Origin: Schoenoplectus triqueter
Lineage: Eukaryota; Streptophyta; Magnoliopsida; Poales; Cyperaceae
NCBI GenBank assembly: GCA_964058805.1
Contig: CAXKVV010000421.1
Location: 1 to 35,002 of the forward strand
Direction: 5' to 3'
Length of the DNA stretch: 35,002 nt
A model generated the notes under the pieces. That model was not told the origin of the DNA and made no database searches. It saw only the letters and a list, made by a program, of their open reading frames with translations. The translations under genes and the position numbers were made by a program. Positions within the stretch are counted from its first letter, which is position 1. Every line of letters begins with the position of its first letter. This document shows, piece by piece, positions 1-11,574 of the stretch.

Positions 1-139
1 TCTCTCTACCATTCTACCATGCTACAAGCATGAACAATACTCGGTTAATACTCGATCAGTTTGTTTTGTTTGCTATTGTTCTCCTCACCAGTACTTTTTA
101 AGTATCGGATACAGTATTATTTTCATATAACAGTCTCTC

Positions 140-355
140 TTTTTGTGTTTGGATGAGTGAAAAATAGTAATTTTTTGAGTTAATTATTTTTTTTATTTGT
201 TATTTTATTTTTGAATGAGAAAATAGCTTTTCAAATACATAGAGTTAGTGGCTATTCTATAAATTTAACAAAATATTGATTTAGCTACTACTTCAAAGCT
301 TAAATTAGTGGCTATTCTTACTAACCCATTCATTCATCCAAGACCACAAAGGATA
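140..355. repeat. Possible Tourist/Harbinger-like MITE
   Basis: The two ends are inverted copies. The left end reads TTTGTG then TTGGATGAGTGAA, and the reverse complement of the right end reads TTTGTGGTCTTGGATGAATGAA. The interior is AT-rich and non-coding and repeats the phrase GTGGCTATTCT twice (about 247-260 and 308-320). Inverted ends of the TTTGGATGA type are common in plant Tourist-like elements. No clear target duplication is visible, so the class is a guess. Confidence 0.35.
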
Positions 356-631
356 TAAAATTATTTCTCCTTTTTGAAATGATTAACAATTTTGACCCTG
401 ATTATTGAATGCATGCGGACACTATCTCTCTCCGTCTAATTTGTATACTGTGAACGCAGGCGGTCTTGAACGCATGTGGCCAGATTTTTTATTTTTTATT
501 CTTTTTATCTTTAAGCAAATAATAAAAGTATTTATATAAATGAGTGAACACCAATGATTGTGAATACATGCATTCACAAATGACCATATTTAACTGTTTA
601 TATGTAGATATTTACATATAATTTGTGAACA
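356..631. other. Non-coding stretch before hAT remnant
   Basis: AT-rich sequence with no open frame and no recognised signal. If the hAT element below was once complete, its zinc-finger and DUF4371 coding part should lie here. It does not: the transposase frame meets a TGA at 626-628, directly upstream of the first recognisable residues. Confidence 0.5.
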
Positions 632-1837
632 GTGGCAGTGGCAAAAAAACATCTACGCATAGCACATCTTTTCAATTGGACTACTATTGTGCAAAATACT
701 GTTGGGGCATCCTGTAAAAGACATGATAAGTTGCGTGAGAAACGTGCTGCTGAGATAAATGAGGTTATAGACGATGGTACTCTTTCAACTGGAAGAGGTT
801 TAAATCAAGAGACTAACCTTACAAGACCAGGTGACACAAGGTGGAGTTCACACTATAATTCTCTTGTTAGCTTTGTTTTGATGTTTGGATCTGTTATACA
901 AGTGCTTGGTGATATTGTGAAACATGGGGAAGATTCATATCAAAGAGCTAATGCTTCAAATGCAATGGATGCTATTACGACATTTGATTTTGCTTTTAGT
1001 TGTTTCTTCATGAGAAAAGTATTAAGCATAACTAATGAGTTATCTCAAGCGTTACAGAGAATGGAGCAAGACATCACAAATGCCATGTCATTGGTGACAA
1101 TAGCTAAAGGTCATTTACAAGACTTGCGAGATAGTGGTTGGGACCTTTTGTTGGCTGAAGTTCAACTTTTTGTTCGGCTCATAAAATTGTCATCTTGAAC
1201 ATGGATGAGATGTGGGTTGCTAAAAGGTCACAACGTGGAGTTGAAGCAATGACAAATCGACATTGCTATCAGGTCGAGTTCTTTTTATGCTGTGATTGAC
1301 ATGGTACTTCAAGATCTTAACAACTGTTTCACAGAAGGAAATATAGAATTACTCCAATGTATGTCATCTCTACATCCCTCAAACAACTTTAGCGCATTTG
1401 ATAAAGTTAAGTTGATTGAATTAGCTAAACTTTATCCAAATGACTTTTCAATAAGAGAGCTTTGTATTTTGGAGGCACAACTTGAGTGCTACATACATGA
1501 TTTGCAGAATGATGAGCAATTTTCCCAGTTAAATGGAATGGGTGATCTCGCTAAAAAGTTAGTTGAGAAAAAATAAGATATGCTTTATCCGTTAGTATAT
1601 AGATTGATTAAGTTGGTTTTAATTTTGCCAGTTGCAACGGCAAGTGTTGAGAGAATGTTTTCTGCTATGAACATTATCAAAACCCGTTTAAGGAATCGAA
1701 TGGGAAATCAATGAATGAATGATAATTTGATTACTTATATTGAAAAAGATGTGTTCAATTGTGTTACCAATGAGGCTATCATGCAACGATTTCATAATAT
1801 GAAGACGACGAAGGGATTCTTGCTTTTATTAGAATGA
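632..1837 (+). pseudogene. hAT transposase remnant (TTF/DUF4371-hAT type), broken
   Basis: Conceptual translation matches the C-terminal half of plant hAT transposases annotated as zinc finger MYM-type protein 1-like. In order it shows VAVAKKH, VGASCKRHD, GLNQETNLTRPGDTRWSSHY (about 795-855) and the C-terminal dimerisation block LPVATASVERMFSAM (about 1627-1671) followed by MQRFHNMKT. The zinc finger and most of the N-terminal half are absent. The frame is broken four times: a frameshift near 1170-1180, where NMDEMWVAKRSQRG continues in another frame; a second near 1285, where the frame resumes at YAVIDMVLQDLNN; a TAA at 1574-1576; and a TGA at 1712-1714, where family members have Trp (MGNQ-stop-MNDNL). 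The original stop is the TGA at 1835-1837. No working enzyme can be made. Family and breaks are read directly from the sequence; the name is from memory of the family. Confidence 0.9.
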
Positions 1838-2060
1838 TTTATTTTGTTTTTTTTGTTGTTTTTGTGAGAGTTTAGAGAGCTCATTTAACATTAAGAATTT
1901 CTGATTATTATATACTTTGTTGACTGTATTGAACATGATTTATTTGAATGGCAGACCTTTTTAAGTGGTAATTTAAATTGATTTTTTTGTTATGTTAAAT
2001 TCAATGTCTACTGTAGTATGTCGTCGCTTAGTTGCTATCCTGAATCCGCCTCTAGATGCC
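1838..2060. mobile_element. Probable 3' end of the hAT element
   Basis: The sequence downstream of the transposase stop is T-rich and non-coding. At 2041-2054 it reads TGAATCCGCCTCTA; the reverse complement, TAGAGGCGGATTCA, resembles the (C/T)AG-GGCGGA terminal repeats of plant hAT elements. No matching left end was found in the window, so this terminus rests on resemblance alone. Confidence 0.35.
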
Positions 2061-2870
2061 AGCCTATATGGCCCAAAAGAGAAAAAAAAAAAAGATATTT
2101 GATCAAGTTGTAAAAGTGACAGCACCTGACAGGAGGCTCTTCATAAGTTTGTGAGATACTTTGGACTGATAATAATCCTTCCTTAGTTTTTTTTTTCTTC
2201 TAAAGTTTAAGGAATAAATAAGTGACAAATGAGGGCAAGTTGGTATACAGCTATAATTTGATGAGATTTAAAGTTCTGTATTTCAGATACGCATTTACAA
2301 ATATTTGATAAACAATTAAAATTATAATGTAAAAATATATAAAATATTAATATTTTTGTCAAAAAAAAATTCATGATTTTTATAATTAATGTGAAATAGA
2401 AATCATGTTTTTTCATATAGTTCATCATGTTTGAGAATAATTCAAAGGGATAGTGACTCTAGGCACCCAACAATTTATAATGACTCTATGTACTAGGTCT
2501 TTCATTGTGAGGGAGTCTATTCTTCTGAGGGAGAGATAAGGCTGCACCAAAAAGTTCGGGTTTGAGCTAATCTGATTCGGTAGTTAAATGAGCCGAGTTT
2601 GAGTTGAGGTTGGTTTGGTTCGTGGCTCGACTCAGCTCGAATAAAAAATAGTTTATATATTTTTTTTGTCGAACTCTAATCCGATAACTCTTCTCTCATT
2701 ATCTCTCACCATCTCACTATTCAGCGGCTTAATGACATCTTTTACTGCTCGTAATTAGATTCGTATATCTGACTCGATAGTTTTTTACTGGTCTATCCAT
2801 TCAAATTAATGCAGCGAAGATGTTATTAAAAATATAATTTATTGATATACTAATTTTGTACTAATTCTTA
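2061..2870. other. Intergenic, with a TCGAGCT-type repeat patch
   Basis: No gene is visible. About 2200-2430 is very AT-rich. At 2550-2645 there is a patch of CGGGTTTGAGCT, GAGCCGAG, GGTTCGTGGCTCGACTCAGCTCG-like words, the style of degenerate hAT MITEs that are common in plant intergenic DNA. No clear ends could be set. Confidence 0.3.
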
Positions 2871-2904
2871 TATTAATTTTGAAATGGCATGAGACTAATT
2901 TTCT

Positions 2905-2913
2905 CTATAAATA
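2905..2913 (+). promoter_or_regulatory. Candidate TATA box of the rhodanese gene
   Basis: CTATAAATA, a good plant TATA element, lies about 310 bp upstream of the chosen ATG. A start about 30 bp downstream would give a leader of about 280 nt, so this is only a candidate. The stretch 3105-3215 is pyrimidine- and A-rich and looks like leader sequence. Confidence 0.35.
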
Positions 2914-3218
2914 TTGTTCGGATCTTGTTATGATGATAACACCGCAATCCACCCATCCAATGATTGAAAATAAATGACAGTGAAAATATCGAGCAGGAGA
3001 TATTTAAGTGGCTAAGTGGGGCTAACAGCGGTGGGGCCAAGCATAAAAGAAATCCAACCAAAGCGGGGATGTAAACCTCCACCACCAGTTCATAAATCTC
3101 CCGATCCAAACTAATTTCCAGCAATCCAATTTCCATTTCCACCAACTGAAGCGAGAATCTCTCACCTCTTACCTTGAATCCCTCGTTCGCCATTTATCTT
3201 TTTGTTTGCAACTTAACA

Positions 3219-5000
3219 ATGCTAGCATCCTCATCAATAGTAAATCCAAACCTTCCATGCTCATCTAGAACTAGTTCTTCCACGGACTTTGTTTCCATCG
3301 CTTTCAGGCCTTTGTCAGTGGTGAAATTTCATAGTTCAGGTGTGCCCAAGCGTTTGATGACAGTACGAAGTGCTGCTACCAAACAAGCCAAGACACCCTG
3401 TGTGTGATCAGAATTAATTAATTAATTAATTAATATATTCTAATGTGTGATTTGTTGTCCATGAATTAGTTATCTTAATTAGTTCTTTTATTTTGTGTAC
3501 TGAATGGGCTTCCTCTTGTACCAGCGGAAGAAGACTGGAAGACCAAGCGGCAGGTTCTGCTTGACAAAAGAGTAACTGCTCTTATAATCTCCTTTTTTCT
3601 AATATCTGGTTGTTTTTCTAATTGAGAAAGGTTCTGAGTTATTTTTATTTTTTATATATTGCTGCAATAAATTAAATGTAAATAAAAATAATATCAATAA
3701 ATGTACAAAACAATTAATTTGGTTAATTTTGCATGCCATGGTTCAGTGAATTCTGGAGATTTGACTGCATATGCATTAGGCCATCATTACAGTATATCTT
3801 CCAACATAATAGCAAAACGACTTTTTAAAATGTTTTATTTAATTATACTTTAGGTGCGCAGTGTTGATGTTAAGGAGGCATTGCGGCTTCAGAAGGAAAA
3901 TAACTTTGTCATTCTAGATGTTCGGCCTGAAGCAGAATTCAAAGAGGTATACTATAGGCCTGATCTTCTTAATTCATTTTGTTCCTCTTTCGGATGTTTC
4001 CTTTAAATACATGATAATTCAACTGCAATGATTGGTAAATTCTGTAGTATTATAACAGAACTTCAATCTGGGATAACTAAAATAAGCCTCATTCTTTGAT
4101 GCTCTTAATTTAAGGGTAGAAGTCTGTTTGCATATAAATTAATTTTGACCAATTAGAAAATAATATGTAACCACATACAGTTGTTTGGAAAAGCCTAATA
4201 CTGTTCAAAACTAAAGAAAACATTTCAACTTTGCCAATGCCCAGGCACATCCACCAGGGGCTATCAATGCACAAATCTACCGCCTTATCAAGGAATGGAC
4301 GGCTTGGGATATTGCCAGGCGTGCAGCTTTTGCTTTCTTCGGAATTTTCTCTGGAACAGAGGAGAATCCGGAGTTCATGCAAAGTATGCTCTACAGACTA
4401 TAGACCTTTTCCTTGTGTTTTTCTACTTGGGAATTTTACTAATGAGATGTTAATGAACTTTAATTTCCAAATAGTTGTTGAATCACAACTTAGCAAAGAT
4501 GCAAAAATTATTGTAGCATGCTCTACTGGAGGGACAATGAAGCCATCCATGAATTTGCCAGAGGGTCAACAGTCAAGGTACTGATTATTATTATTTTCGC
4601 ATTTGGATCTTTCCTCCATCTAAGTCTTAATCATCGGTGACCTTGCTGGAGGTGGTGCCATAAACTCCGCTCCAATACCAGTACTTCCTTGGCAGAACCA
4701 TACTGATTTGGTTGGTTCTGCCTGAATTTAACTTTCTTTCTGGTCTTGCGACGCTTTATTTTTTCTCCAATCTTCCTCACAATAAACAGGTCGCTTAATT
4801 GTGTCTGTTTCGGAGGAAAAATGATGTGTGCTTTCCGAGTTAAATAGTCTAATTACTCAATTGAATTTGTTTGCATTGGCAGGTCTCTCATTGCAGCTTA
4901 CCTGCTTGTCCTTAATGGATACAAGAATGTATTTCACATGGAAGGAGGGTTATACAAATGGTTAAAAGAAGGCCTACCTGCTGTTGGCCTAGAAGACTGA
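3219..5000 (+). CDS. STR10: Rhodanese-like domain protein, STR10 type, plastid-targeted
   Basis: Six exons: 3219-3399, 3525-3571, 3854-3946, 4245-4383, 4475-4577 and 4883-5000. Every junction is GT-AG and in frame, giving 226 residues. Residues 1-60 are rich in Ser, Thr, Val and Arg with a single acidic residue, as in a chloroplast transit peptide. The rhodanese domain runs from about residue 77 to 222: VILDVRPEAEF (95-105), then AHPPGAINAQ, then the active-site loop ACSTGGT with Cys169 as the predicted sulfur acceptor. The family-typical insert EWTAWDIARR...FFGIFSGTEENPEF precedes the loop, and LVLNGYKNVFHMEGG closes the fold. The match is to plant STR10-class sulfurtransferase-like proteins; whether this class transfers sulfur in vivo is unknown to me. 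The ATG is the first in-frame Met that gives a transit-like N-terminus; in-frame Met codons are also open upstream from 3174. Exon 1 could be called differently by a few bases (several GT dinucleotides at 3400-3405), but only the donor at 3400 keeps the frame into exon 2. Confidence 0.88.
3411..3436. repeat. (TTAA)n microsatellite in rhodanese intron 1
   Basis: About five and a half units of AATT/TTAA immediately follow the first exon donor region. It is a simple polymorphic-type repeat with no further signal. Confidence 0.8.
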
Positions 5001-5260
5001 TTGTAGTTACACACATGGTTCAAAGAAGGCCTGCCTGCCTGCTTCTGCTGTCGGCTGCAATGTAGTTTGCATTTTCTTGTAGGATACAAGCATTTTACTT
5101 TTTCTTGTAGGCTCCAATCGCTAATTCATTCTGTAGATGAGGTCCGGATATGCAAGTTTTGTTCAGTTTGGAAAATTGGGTGTTGCCCTTGGATGCTGTG
5201 TCTGAAAAAAAAATGTTGAATTTCTCGGCCGAGTGAATTTCACAGCCTGTCTATACATTT
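5001..5260 (+). other. 3' UTR of the rhodanese gene
   Basis: This follows the stop codon. The first part (about 5012-5050) repeats words of the last coding exon, such as TGGTT.AAAGAAGGCCT.CCTGC, so the end of the gene carries a small internal duplication. T-rich and A-rich tracts near 5100-5215 would suit a poly(A) region, but no strong AATAAA is seen. Confidence 0.45.
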
Positions 5261-6540
5261 CATTTCGTTATGAACACTTCATTTTCCGTTGATTTTCGAC
5301 TTGCCACTTTCCTACAACGATTTTGCAGTTTAATACATGAATAAAAATCTAGCAAGGAAATTGGGCCAAAATACGAGGCCTGTTTGTCAATATGGTAGGC
5401 AAAGGCTTTGATCCGCTGGGTCCAAAAGTAGAACAAATAACAATACAAACGAGGCAGCAATCAGCAATTCAGCATCAATGAGAAAAGTATCGTTGTACTC
5501 GGGTTAGTATGAGACTACATTCATCTCTTACTGATTGTTACGATTCATTGCTCTCTTGGTCTCCATCTTTGGTCGCATTAGCCATCGCTACAATTCATTT
5601 CTCGAGGGATAATCTAAAAGGGTGTCTGGTGCTAATTAACTTAGGTGTTAATCATAATCAATCTTTGATTTAATGATAAAAGATAATATTTTCCATGTAA
5701 AAAATTACAGATTTAAAATTTGTATGAGAATTCTTTTACACATTTATAAAATTTAAAAAATTTGACTCTCATTTTTCTTATATAAAAAAACTTAGATGTC
5801 AATGAATAGACTCGTCCCTGGTTCTACATTATAATTTTCCTAATTCCGTTTATAAGATAAATTTGTTTGGACTCAAGATCCTCATCTTAAAGCAAATGTC
5901 TAGTGGAACAGCAGCAAAGAGAAAGATAAACATATTCTGAGCGACAGATATTAAAAATCATAGAAAGATAAAAATATTTTTAAAAATCATAAAAATCAGA
6001 GATCTCAAATATTAAAAATCAATGATAATAATAGTAATACTGATACTGATAATGATGATGATGAGAGTAATGACAGTGATAATGATGATGTTAATAATGA
6101 AAAAATAACTTTTTGAATTGATTTGTCTCACTGTTAGAAGCCTCTAATAAGCACAGAACAAGCCAAGACAAAATGGAATTAAATTCAATTGGCACTGATT
6201 GCTAGTAGCTGTTTCAAGAGTTTCAAGAAAGAATCCGTTTTAAAACTAACAAATGAATCGATTTCAAGAGTTTCAAGTATTAATTCTTTTTAGTTCATCA
6301 GGCACACAGATTAATCCAAATTGCTACTAATTTATCAGTATATAGTTAATCTTAAACATTTAGTTATAAATTTCAATTAGTAAAAGCCTGATCAGATGAA
6401 TTTTAAATAAGATTAGTCGTTTAAACGAATGTAAACAAATTGGATTTACAAATTAGAATATAGGTGGGGTCATTGCCCTAACCTGTTACCCGTTAGAATA
6501 AAATTTTCATACGTTGAAAAAGAAATCTTCACACAAAGTA
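5261..6540. other. Intergenic, low-complexity GAT tract
   Basis: No gene is visible. From about 6019 to 6105 the + strand is a run of AAT, GAT and AGT triplets (AATGATAATAATAG and variants) that would encode only Asn/Asp/Ser repeats and has no start or flanking frame. The rest is ordinary AT-rich DNA. Confidence 0.5.
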
Positions 6541-6544
6541 CTAC

Positions 6545-6642
6545 ATCGAAATCATCACATAATATATATATATATATATATATCAAGTATTTTAACATAT
6601 CGAAATCATCACATAATATATATATCTCAAGTATTTTAGCAT
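6545..6642. repeat. Tandem duplication containing a (TA)n tract
   Basis: Copy 1 (6545-6598) and copy 2 (6599-6642) both begin ATCGAAATCATCACATAATA, continue into TA repeats and end CAAGTATTTTA(A/G)CAT. They differ mainly in TA number, with about ten bases fewer in copy 2, and by one A/G change. This looks like a recent tandem duplication followed by slippage. Confidence 0.8.
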
Positions 6643-6878
6643 ATGTAATCTGTGATCAATCTCTAGTCAATATAAAAGAGAACTCAGGTTTCAAAACTTG
6701 AAGTGATGGAAGGGTAAATAATTCATTTTTTTTAATAACAAAGAGAGATGTTTGAATAAGAGGGGTCGGTCTTTGATTTTTTCTCTTAATAAAGACACAA
6801 TATTTATTCTCAGTGCATTAACTTTTCAATCGAAGGAGGGGTTACGACCCAATTTTCATTAAGGAAGCTCCGTCACTA

Positions 6879-7052
6879 CATCTCAGCATGTCGGCTCTCG
6901 AGCTGGCGCATATACCCTCTAGCTTTCTGAGCCTCATCTCTCTACTTCCGTACACTCTCCAATTCTTCCCTAGTCTTGTCGACTCTTCTCGAAGCTTCAT
7001 CCAACCCTTATAATAAATTTCTATTTTCCTCCATTCTGAGAAGTTCCTTCGC
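6879..7052 (-). pseudogene. Coiled-coil-like coding fragment with two stops
   Basis: Read on the minus strand, 58 codons give a charged helical pattern: AKELLRMEENRNLL, stop, GLDEASRRVDKTREELESVRK, stop, RDEAQKARGYMRQLESRHAEM. Base composition here is richer in G+C than the flanks. The heptad-like spacing suggests a decayed piece of a coiled-coil protein, such as a retroelement gag-like or filament-like protein. It has no recognisable domain, start or splice context. The + strand of the neighbouring 7089-7298 is also open, but I see nothing gene-like in it. Confidence 0.3.
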
Positions 7053-7855
7053 TCTCCCCCGCTAGGCTAGACAACGAATCTACGTCACGTGTCCCTGACT
7101 CCAGCTCCGATGAATTTGAGCTCAAGCATTTTGCTTGAAGAATACCTAGTGCTTGACAAAACGAAGAGCTTTTGGGATTTTGAGAGGGAGAGAGCGGAGG
7201 AGATCGATAGGGAGCATATTCTCTGCGGAGAATTTTTATGTGGAGATCTCCGTAGAGAAATCACAATAATTGTGAGGAAGTCTAAATATAAATTTTAATG
7301 TACGAAACTATTTATTATTATTAAATTAAAACCGTTAATGGATGATCTGACCGCATAAATCAAAAGAACTGTATGTGAGTTCGAGATTGATATCCATTTT
7401 TTCTATGGATTTTCGGGATTTTGATTTTTGATTATCCAATTCTATATTTTATTTTTGTGGGCCGGGCCGGAAAAGTGCAATCTTCTATATTTTAATTTTT
7501 TTTTATGTCAGACTTCTATATTTTGTTCTTGTGCTTATTGGAATATGATGATGATTGATGACGACAACAAAAACATACATAACGCAAAAACATCAGTGGA
7601 CAAACTTAAGCCAAAGAACATGCCCAATACATTTGCTGGGTTTTACATCGATTTTTTTTCAAGACATGATTGTAATAAATAAGTAACAAACTCATCCACT
7701 TTAAATTAGCAACTATACGATCAAAAAAAGGTACACGTATGTTTCTCCGTGGACAGTCAAACCGCAGATGGTACTACTATTGCTCCAAAAGGAGGGCATA
7801 GAAAAAGAAACGTAGTACCATCTCAGACAATAATCTCAATTGTCATCACAAGTTT
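7053..7855. other. Intergenic and 3' UTR side of the ATPase gene
   Basis: No supported gene. The segment next to 7855 is the expected 3' UTR of the minus-strand ATPase gene; its poly(A) site cannot be fixed by eye. Confidence 0.4.
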
Positions 7856-10800
7856 CTATTGCTCTGCAATTCGTGACATAATCTTCGATATCTCATAAAT
7901 AACATTATGGACGTCTTCTCCCTCCTGGGTTGTTTCAACAGAGGATTTGAGTCCCTTTGATTCTTTATTCCCTTTTCGAACTGATAATGCCTTCTCGAGA
8001 TCAGCCTGTGTTAAAGCTCTTGGGCTCTGAAACAATAGTTTTAGATAATATCATGATCTATAATTTAGGTCAATCAGATGTGAAAACATATAGTAGGTGA
8101 AAAAAAATCCTCTTTGCAACACCAACTTGGAAAAAAAAATAATACAGAAAGCATACATCATATTATTATGTTCAGTGAGATACTTGCACTTACAACAGAA
8201 TACCTTCTTTCCTCTCAGAACTAACAAGAATGTATTAAAGAAAGGTAGCCATTTCCATGAAAAGTTAAATGTGTCCCCACTATAATCCAAAATATCATCA
8301 CCATCTTGGCAAGTGCAAGAAACATCCCGTACAGCTCTATACACTAACAACTCAAATTATTCCCGTATATAATTCAAAAGCTATCGAGTATTGGCGAATT
8401 CACACCCGCTGCCAGTTTTTCTATGGTATTGGGTGCCATAGTTCTCTCATGACACCGGGCCTCATGAAAACTGACCCACTCCAATTAAAATCTCATCCAT
8501 TAAAAAACTATGGTATGATGGTGCCATAGTGTTTTTATGGCACCTCACTCTTATTTACATAACAGTAAGGATAATTTGTTTAGGATCCTTCATGGCATGC
8601 AGAATTCTCAATTTATGAAAAAAAAATGCACAAGTAACAGAACTTACACTATCAGACTTTCCACTCTTTTCCTGATCCAACAAATCTCTGATGGGTAAAT
8701 AGGCTGCTTGCTTGCACAATTCTAGTATGTCGGAGCCTGTGAATCCCCCACATAATGCAGCTACCCAATCATAGTCTATATTCTCATCTACTTTCTCACC
8801 CTTCAAAATAACCTTAAAAATCTTAGCTCTTTCACTCTGATTTGGCTTGCCTATCTCAAATACCTGTGTGAACCGCCTCAAGATTGCCTCGTCCAGTTCC
8901 GATGGCCGGTTTGTGGCAGAAAGAACCATCACTCTTGCATTTTCTATTGCAGCAAACAAGAACCATTAATTACTAGAAAATCACATACATGCAGTTAGAT
9001 TTTTCTCCATAAATTTTGGAGAGCAAGATGTCTAACTCCAAAATACTGAATTTTGACTAGGATAAACTCTCTCTCTATTTCCAATCATTTCATGGACACC
9101 AATACAAAATGTAAAAAAAAAAAATTACATTTCCTAAACCCACTAGATATGAAAATAAAATCCAGTACTAGATAATGATGTGAAGTATCATTAGCTTCCC
9201 TTCTCACTCAGGCAGAACCAGAAACTATCGATAATGGGTATCCGGGTCAAGAAAATAAAATGTCGAGATCAAAAGAAATTTTATTTTTTACTGCACGAGC
9301 CTTATTTTTTGATAAACCAAGGAAGTGCCCGGACGTCGACTGGCACCTAACTTGGTGCCGCCCCTGCTTTTTACATGATAAATTATTCTCTGCAGGCTAG
9401 TACACTCTTTACACAAAAGAACCCAAATTGCCCTTTTTATTTTGGGAGATAATAAATACAGGTAATTAAAAGAGAAACTGAAATAACAGCTTTCATGATC
9501 TCAAGACACATGCTGCTTCCTCTGGGTTTTGTAGGAGTCTGCACCAGATTTCTAGTATTGCAAGGGTACATGTAATGTTTTACTAATTTAGCAAACAAAA
9601 TTACCCCCTTATTCTTAATTATTTTGATGGTTTATGAATACTTCCTTATTTTCTTTTTGTCAATGATCAAGAATGTGTGCTCCAAATGGTGCAGGAGACC
9701 ACTGTGCTCATATTGGCTGTTAACTTCACAACAGCAATGCAAGACGAGTATTAGACAAAATAACCTCTGTAGGAATTTATTTGTTTTTTATCTTCCTTCT
9801 TTCAGTAAAGCATCACAGTATGACTTAACAAATCCCCATTCAGTGAGAAAAACTTGTAATGACAGTCTAATCTAACCAACACCAGAAGCATCATGCTACG
9901 AACACATACATCAAAACTAAAAAGGTTGGTAACATTGTATGTATAATTATTGGGATCAAAACACAGAAGTACATACTATCAGTTGTGAAGCCATCCCACA
10001 AGGACATAAACTCGGTTTTCATGTTAGTCATGGCTTCATGGTCACTATTCCGACGCTGTCCCAAGAAACTATCCACCTCATCAATGAAAATAATTGCTGG
10101 CTGAAGCTTGTTAGCTAGACTAAAGACAGCAGCAACTGCATTTTACCAAACTCATGAATTTATTACTTGAACCATGAAAGCTCTAGCTTCCATCCATATT
10201 AGCAATGAGATAATATCTTATATTAGTTTGATACAGTTTTATTCTACTGACAAAAGAATAAAGCTGGATCATAAAAAATATTTCGTATTACCCATAATAC
10301 AGAAGATAATTGTCTATCAGAACAAAAAACAAATATTTATTGTCCTGAGCAATTAAACCTAACACTAGCTTTGAACAAAGACCAATCAGATTAATTTTAT
10401 TTTACGATGTTTCCACTAATTTTGATATGTCCTTTTTTCTTAATATCATACTAACTACAATAAAACTAAAGAACTTGGATTCCAATTTTTTATATTATAT
10501 GAGCTAGTTTTATGGACTGGCTGATTAGCATAAAATTGCATGTAAATACATATAGTCAGTTCAAAATTGACTAAGGCTTAATATTCAACCATAGTGTTGA
10601 TAGTCCAGACTGAGGCTGTTAATTTACAAAATCACGCGGACAATATTTCACACTTCACAGTATGATACAGTGTTACCATATTAGGAAGTAAGAACAATGG
10701 GCAAAGATGCTCCATGTTATATATCCATAATTACCTAGTTTCTGAGCATCACCGAACCATTTGCTCATCAAATTTGAGATCCTAACATTGATGAAAACAG

Positions 10801-11574
10801 CACCCGACTCCTTTGCAATAGCCTTAGCAAGCATTGTTTTACCAGTCCCTGGTGGTCCATACAGGAGCACCCCCTTTTGTGGGGTCAGAAGCCTACCATT
10901 TGAAAATATTTCAGGCCGTCTTAGAGGAAGAATAACTAACTCAAATAAGGACTCTTTTACTTGGTCGAGACCACCGATTAAATCAAACTCAACATCAATG
11001 TCATCTGGATTGACTACGTCACAAGCTATCACGTCCTGAAAGAAACCATAAATTGAATGAGATTTAACAACTTTATGCGAGATTTTAACAAGAGTACCAA
11101 ATTTATTCTGAATTTCACACGAAAATTATGCCTTTTTGTTCTCTATTTAGATGATTGCTAAAAACAAATAATAACTAAACCAACAACAGAAATCACAAAC
11201 AAGAACATAGCTTGAAAGAATAAATTTGGTGAATAAGACAAAGTTCTCAGAATATCTAAACTCATGAACCATGATTTAGAGGAAAAGGCTCTAAACTTTA
11301 TCAAAATAACGAGCCATATGCCGATAGCTGTGCTTCAATTTGGTGCGTAACAATAACGGAATTCTAAGAAAAAGACCTCATAAGAGTTGGTGTTGACAAG
11401 TGGTCGGCCAAGGCGCTTAGCAATGGCTTTCTTTTGCTCCATGGCTTTCTTATTGGAGCTCCGATTAGGGTCCAATTGGCGAAGACCGACATACAGCACA
11501 AGCGAGCTCAGCGCCGCGCTCACAGCGTACAGCACCAACTCCTGAACCAAGCTCGTCTCCGATTTCCTCGCCAT
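7856..11574 (-). CDS. ATAD1: Msp1/ATAD1-family AAA+ ATPase, membrane-anchored
   Basis: Five exons on the minus strand: 11574-11377, 11035-10735, 10135-9977, 8943-8648 and 8026-7856. All junctions are GT-AG and keep frame, giving 374 residues. Residues about 9-31 ([20 protein letters not shown]...) form one N-terminal membrane helix. The AAA+ core follows: Walker A GPPGTGKT (126-133), the pore-loop aromatics in SKWFGD (157-162), Walker B IIFIDE (181-186, catalytic Glu186), sensor-1 Asn231 in SATNRP, and arginine fingers Arg242/Arg243 in ILRRF. The C-terminal tail, [14 protein letters not shown] onward, ends at TAG 7858-7856. Known members are hexamers that pull mislocalised tail-anchored proteins out of the outer mitochondrial and peroxisomal membranes; that role is inferred from the family. 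The codon across the exon 3/4 junction (A plus AA) gives Lys220. No break or missing catalytic residue was seen. Confidence 0.93.
8420..8531. repeat. Repeated small palindromes in ATPase intron 4
   Basis: Two direct copies of a short imperfect palindrome lie about 88 bp apart: CTATGGTATTGGGTGCCATAG at 8420-8440 and CTATGGTATGATGGTGCCATAG at 8510-8531, and a further ATGGCACC follows. Each half reads CTATGG(T/C)A(C)C inverted. This could be a tiny MITE with CTATGGCACC ends; no target duplication is evident. Confidence 0.5.
9211..9366. mobile_element. Possible hAT-type MITE in ATPase intron 3
   Basis: The left end reads CAGGCAGAACCAGA, and the reverse complement of the right end reads CAGGGGCGGCACCAAG, an imperfect inverted pair of the CAG-GGCGG-ACC kind seen in plant hAT elements and in the 20.6-kb element of this window. 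The body of about 155 bp is AT-rich with no coding content. The target duplication is not clear. Confidence 0.3.

Noticed and set aside
2873..3193. Minus-strand open frame overlapping the rhodanese promoter and leader
   Set aside because: No protein-family features, and it lies antisense to the 5' leader of a well-supported gene.
6019..6105. GAT/AAT triplet tract as an Asp/Asn-rich protein
   Set aside because: No start, no flanking frame and pure triplet-repeat composition.
7089..7298. Plus-strand open frame MSLTPAPMNLSSSILLEE as a gene
   Set aside because: No recognisable domain, promoter or splice context; it lies beside a decayed minus-strand fragment.
10761..11039. Plus-strand open frame opposite ATPase exon 2
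   Set aside because: It is the antisense of a conserved AAA+ exon with Walker A; no independent support.
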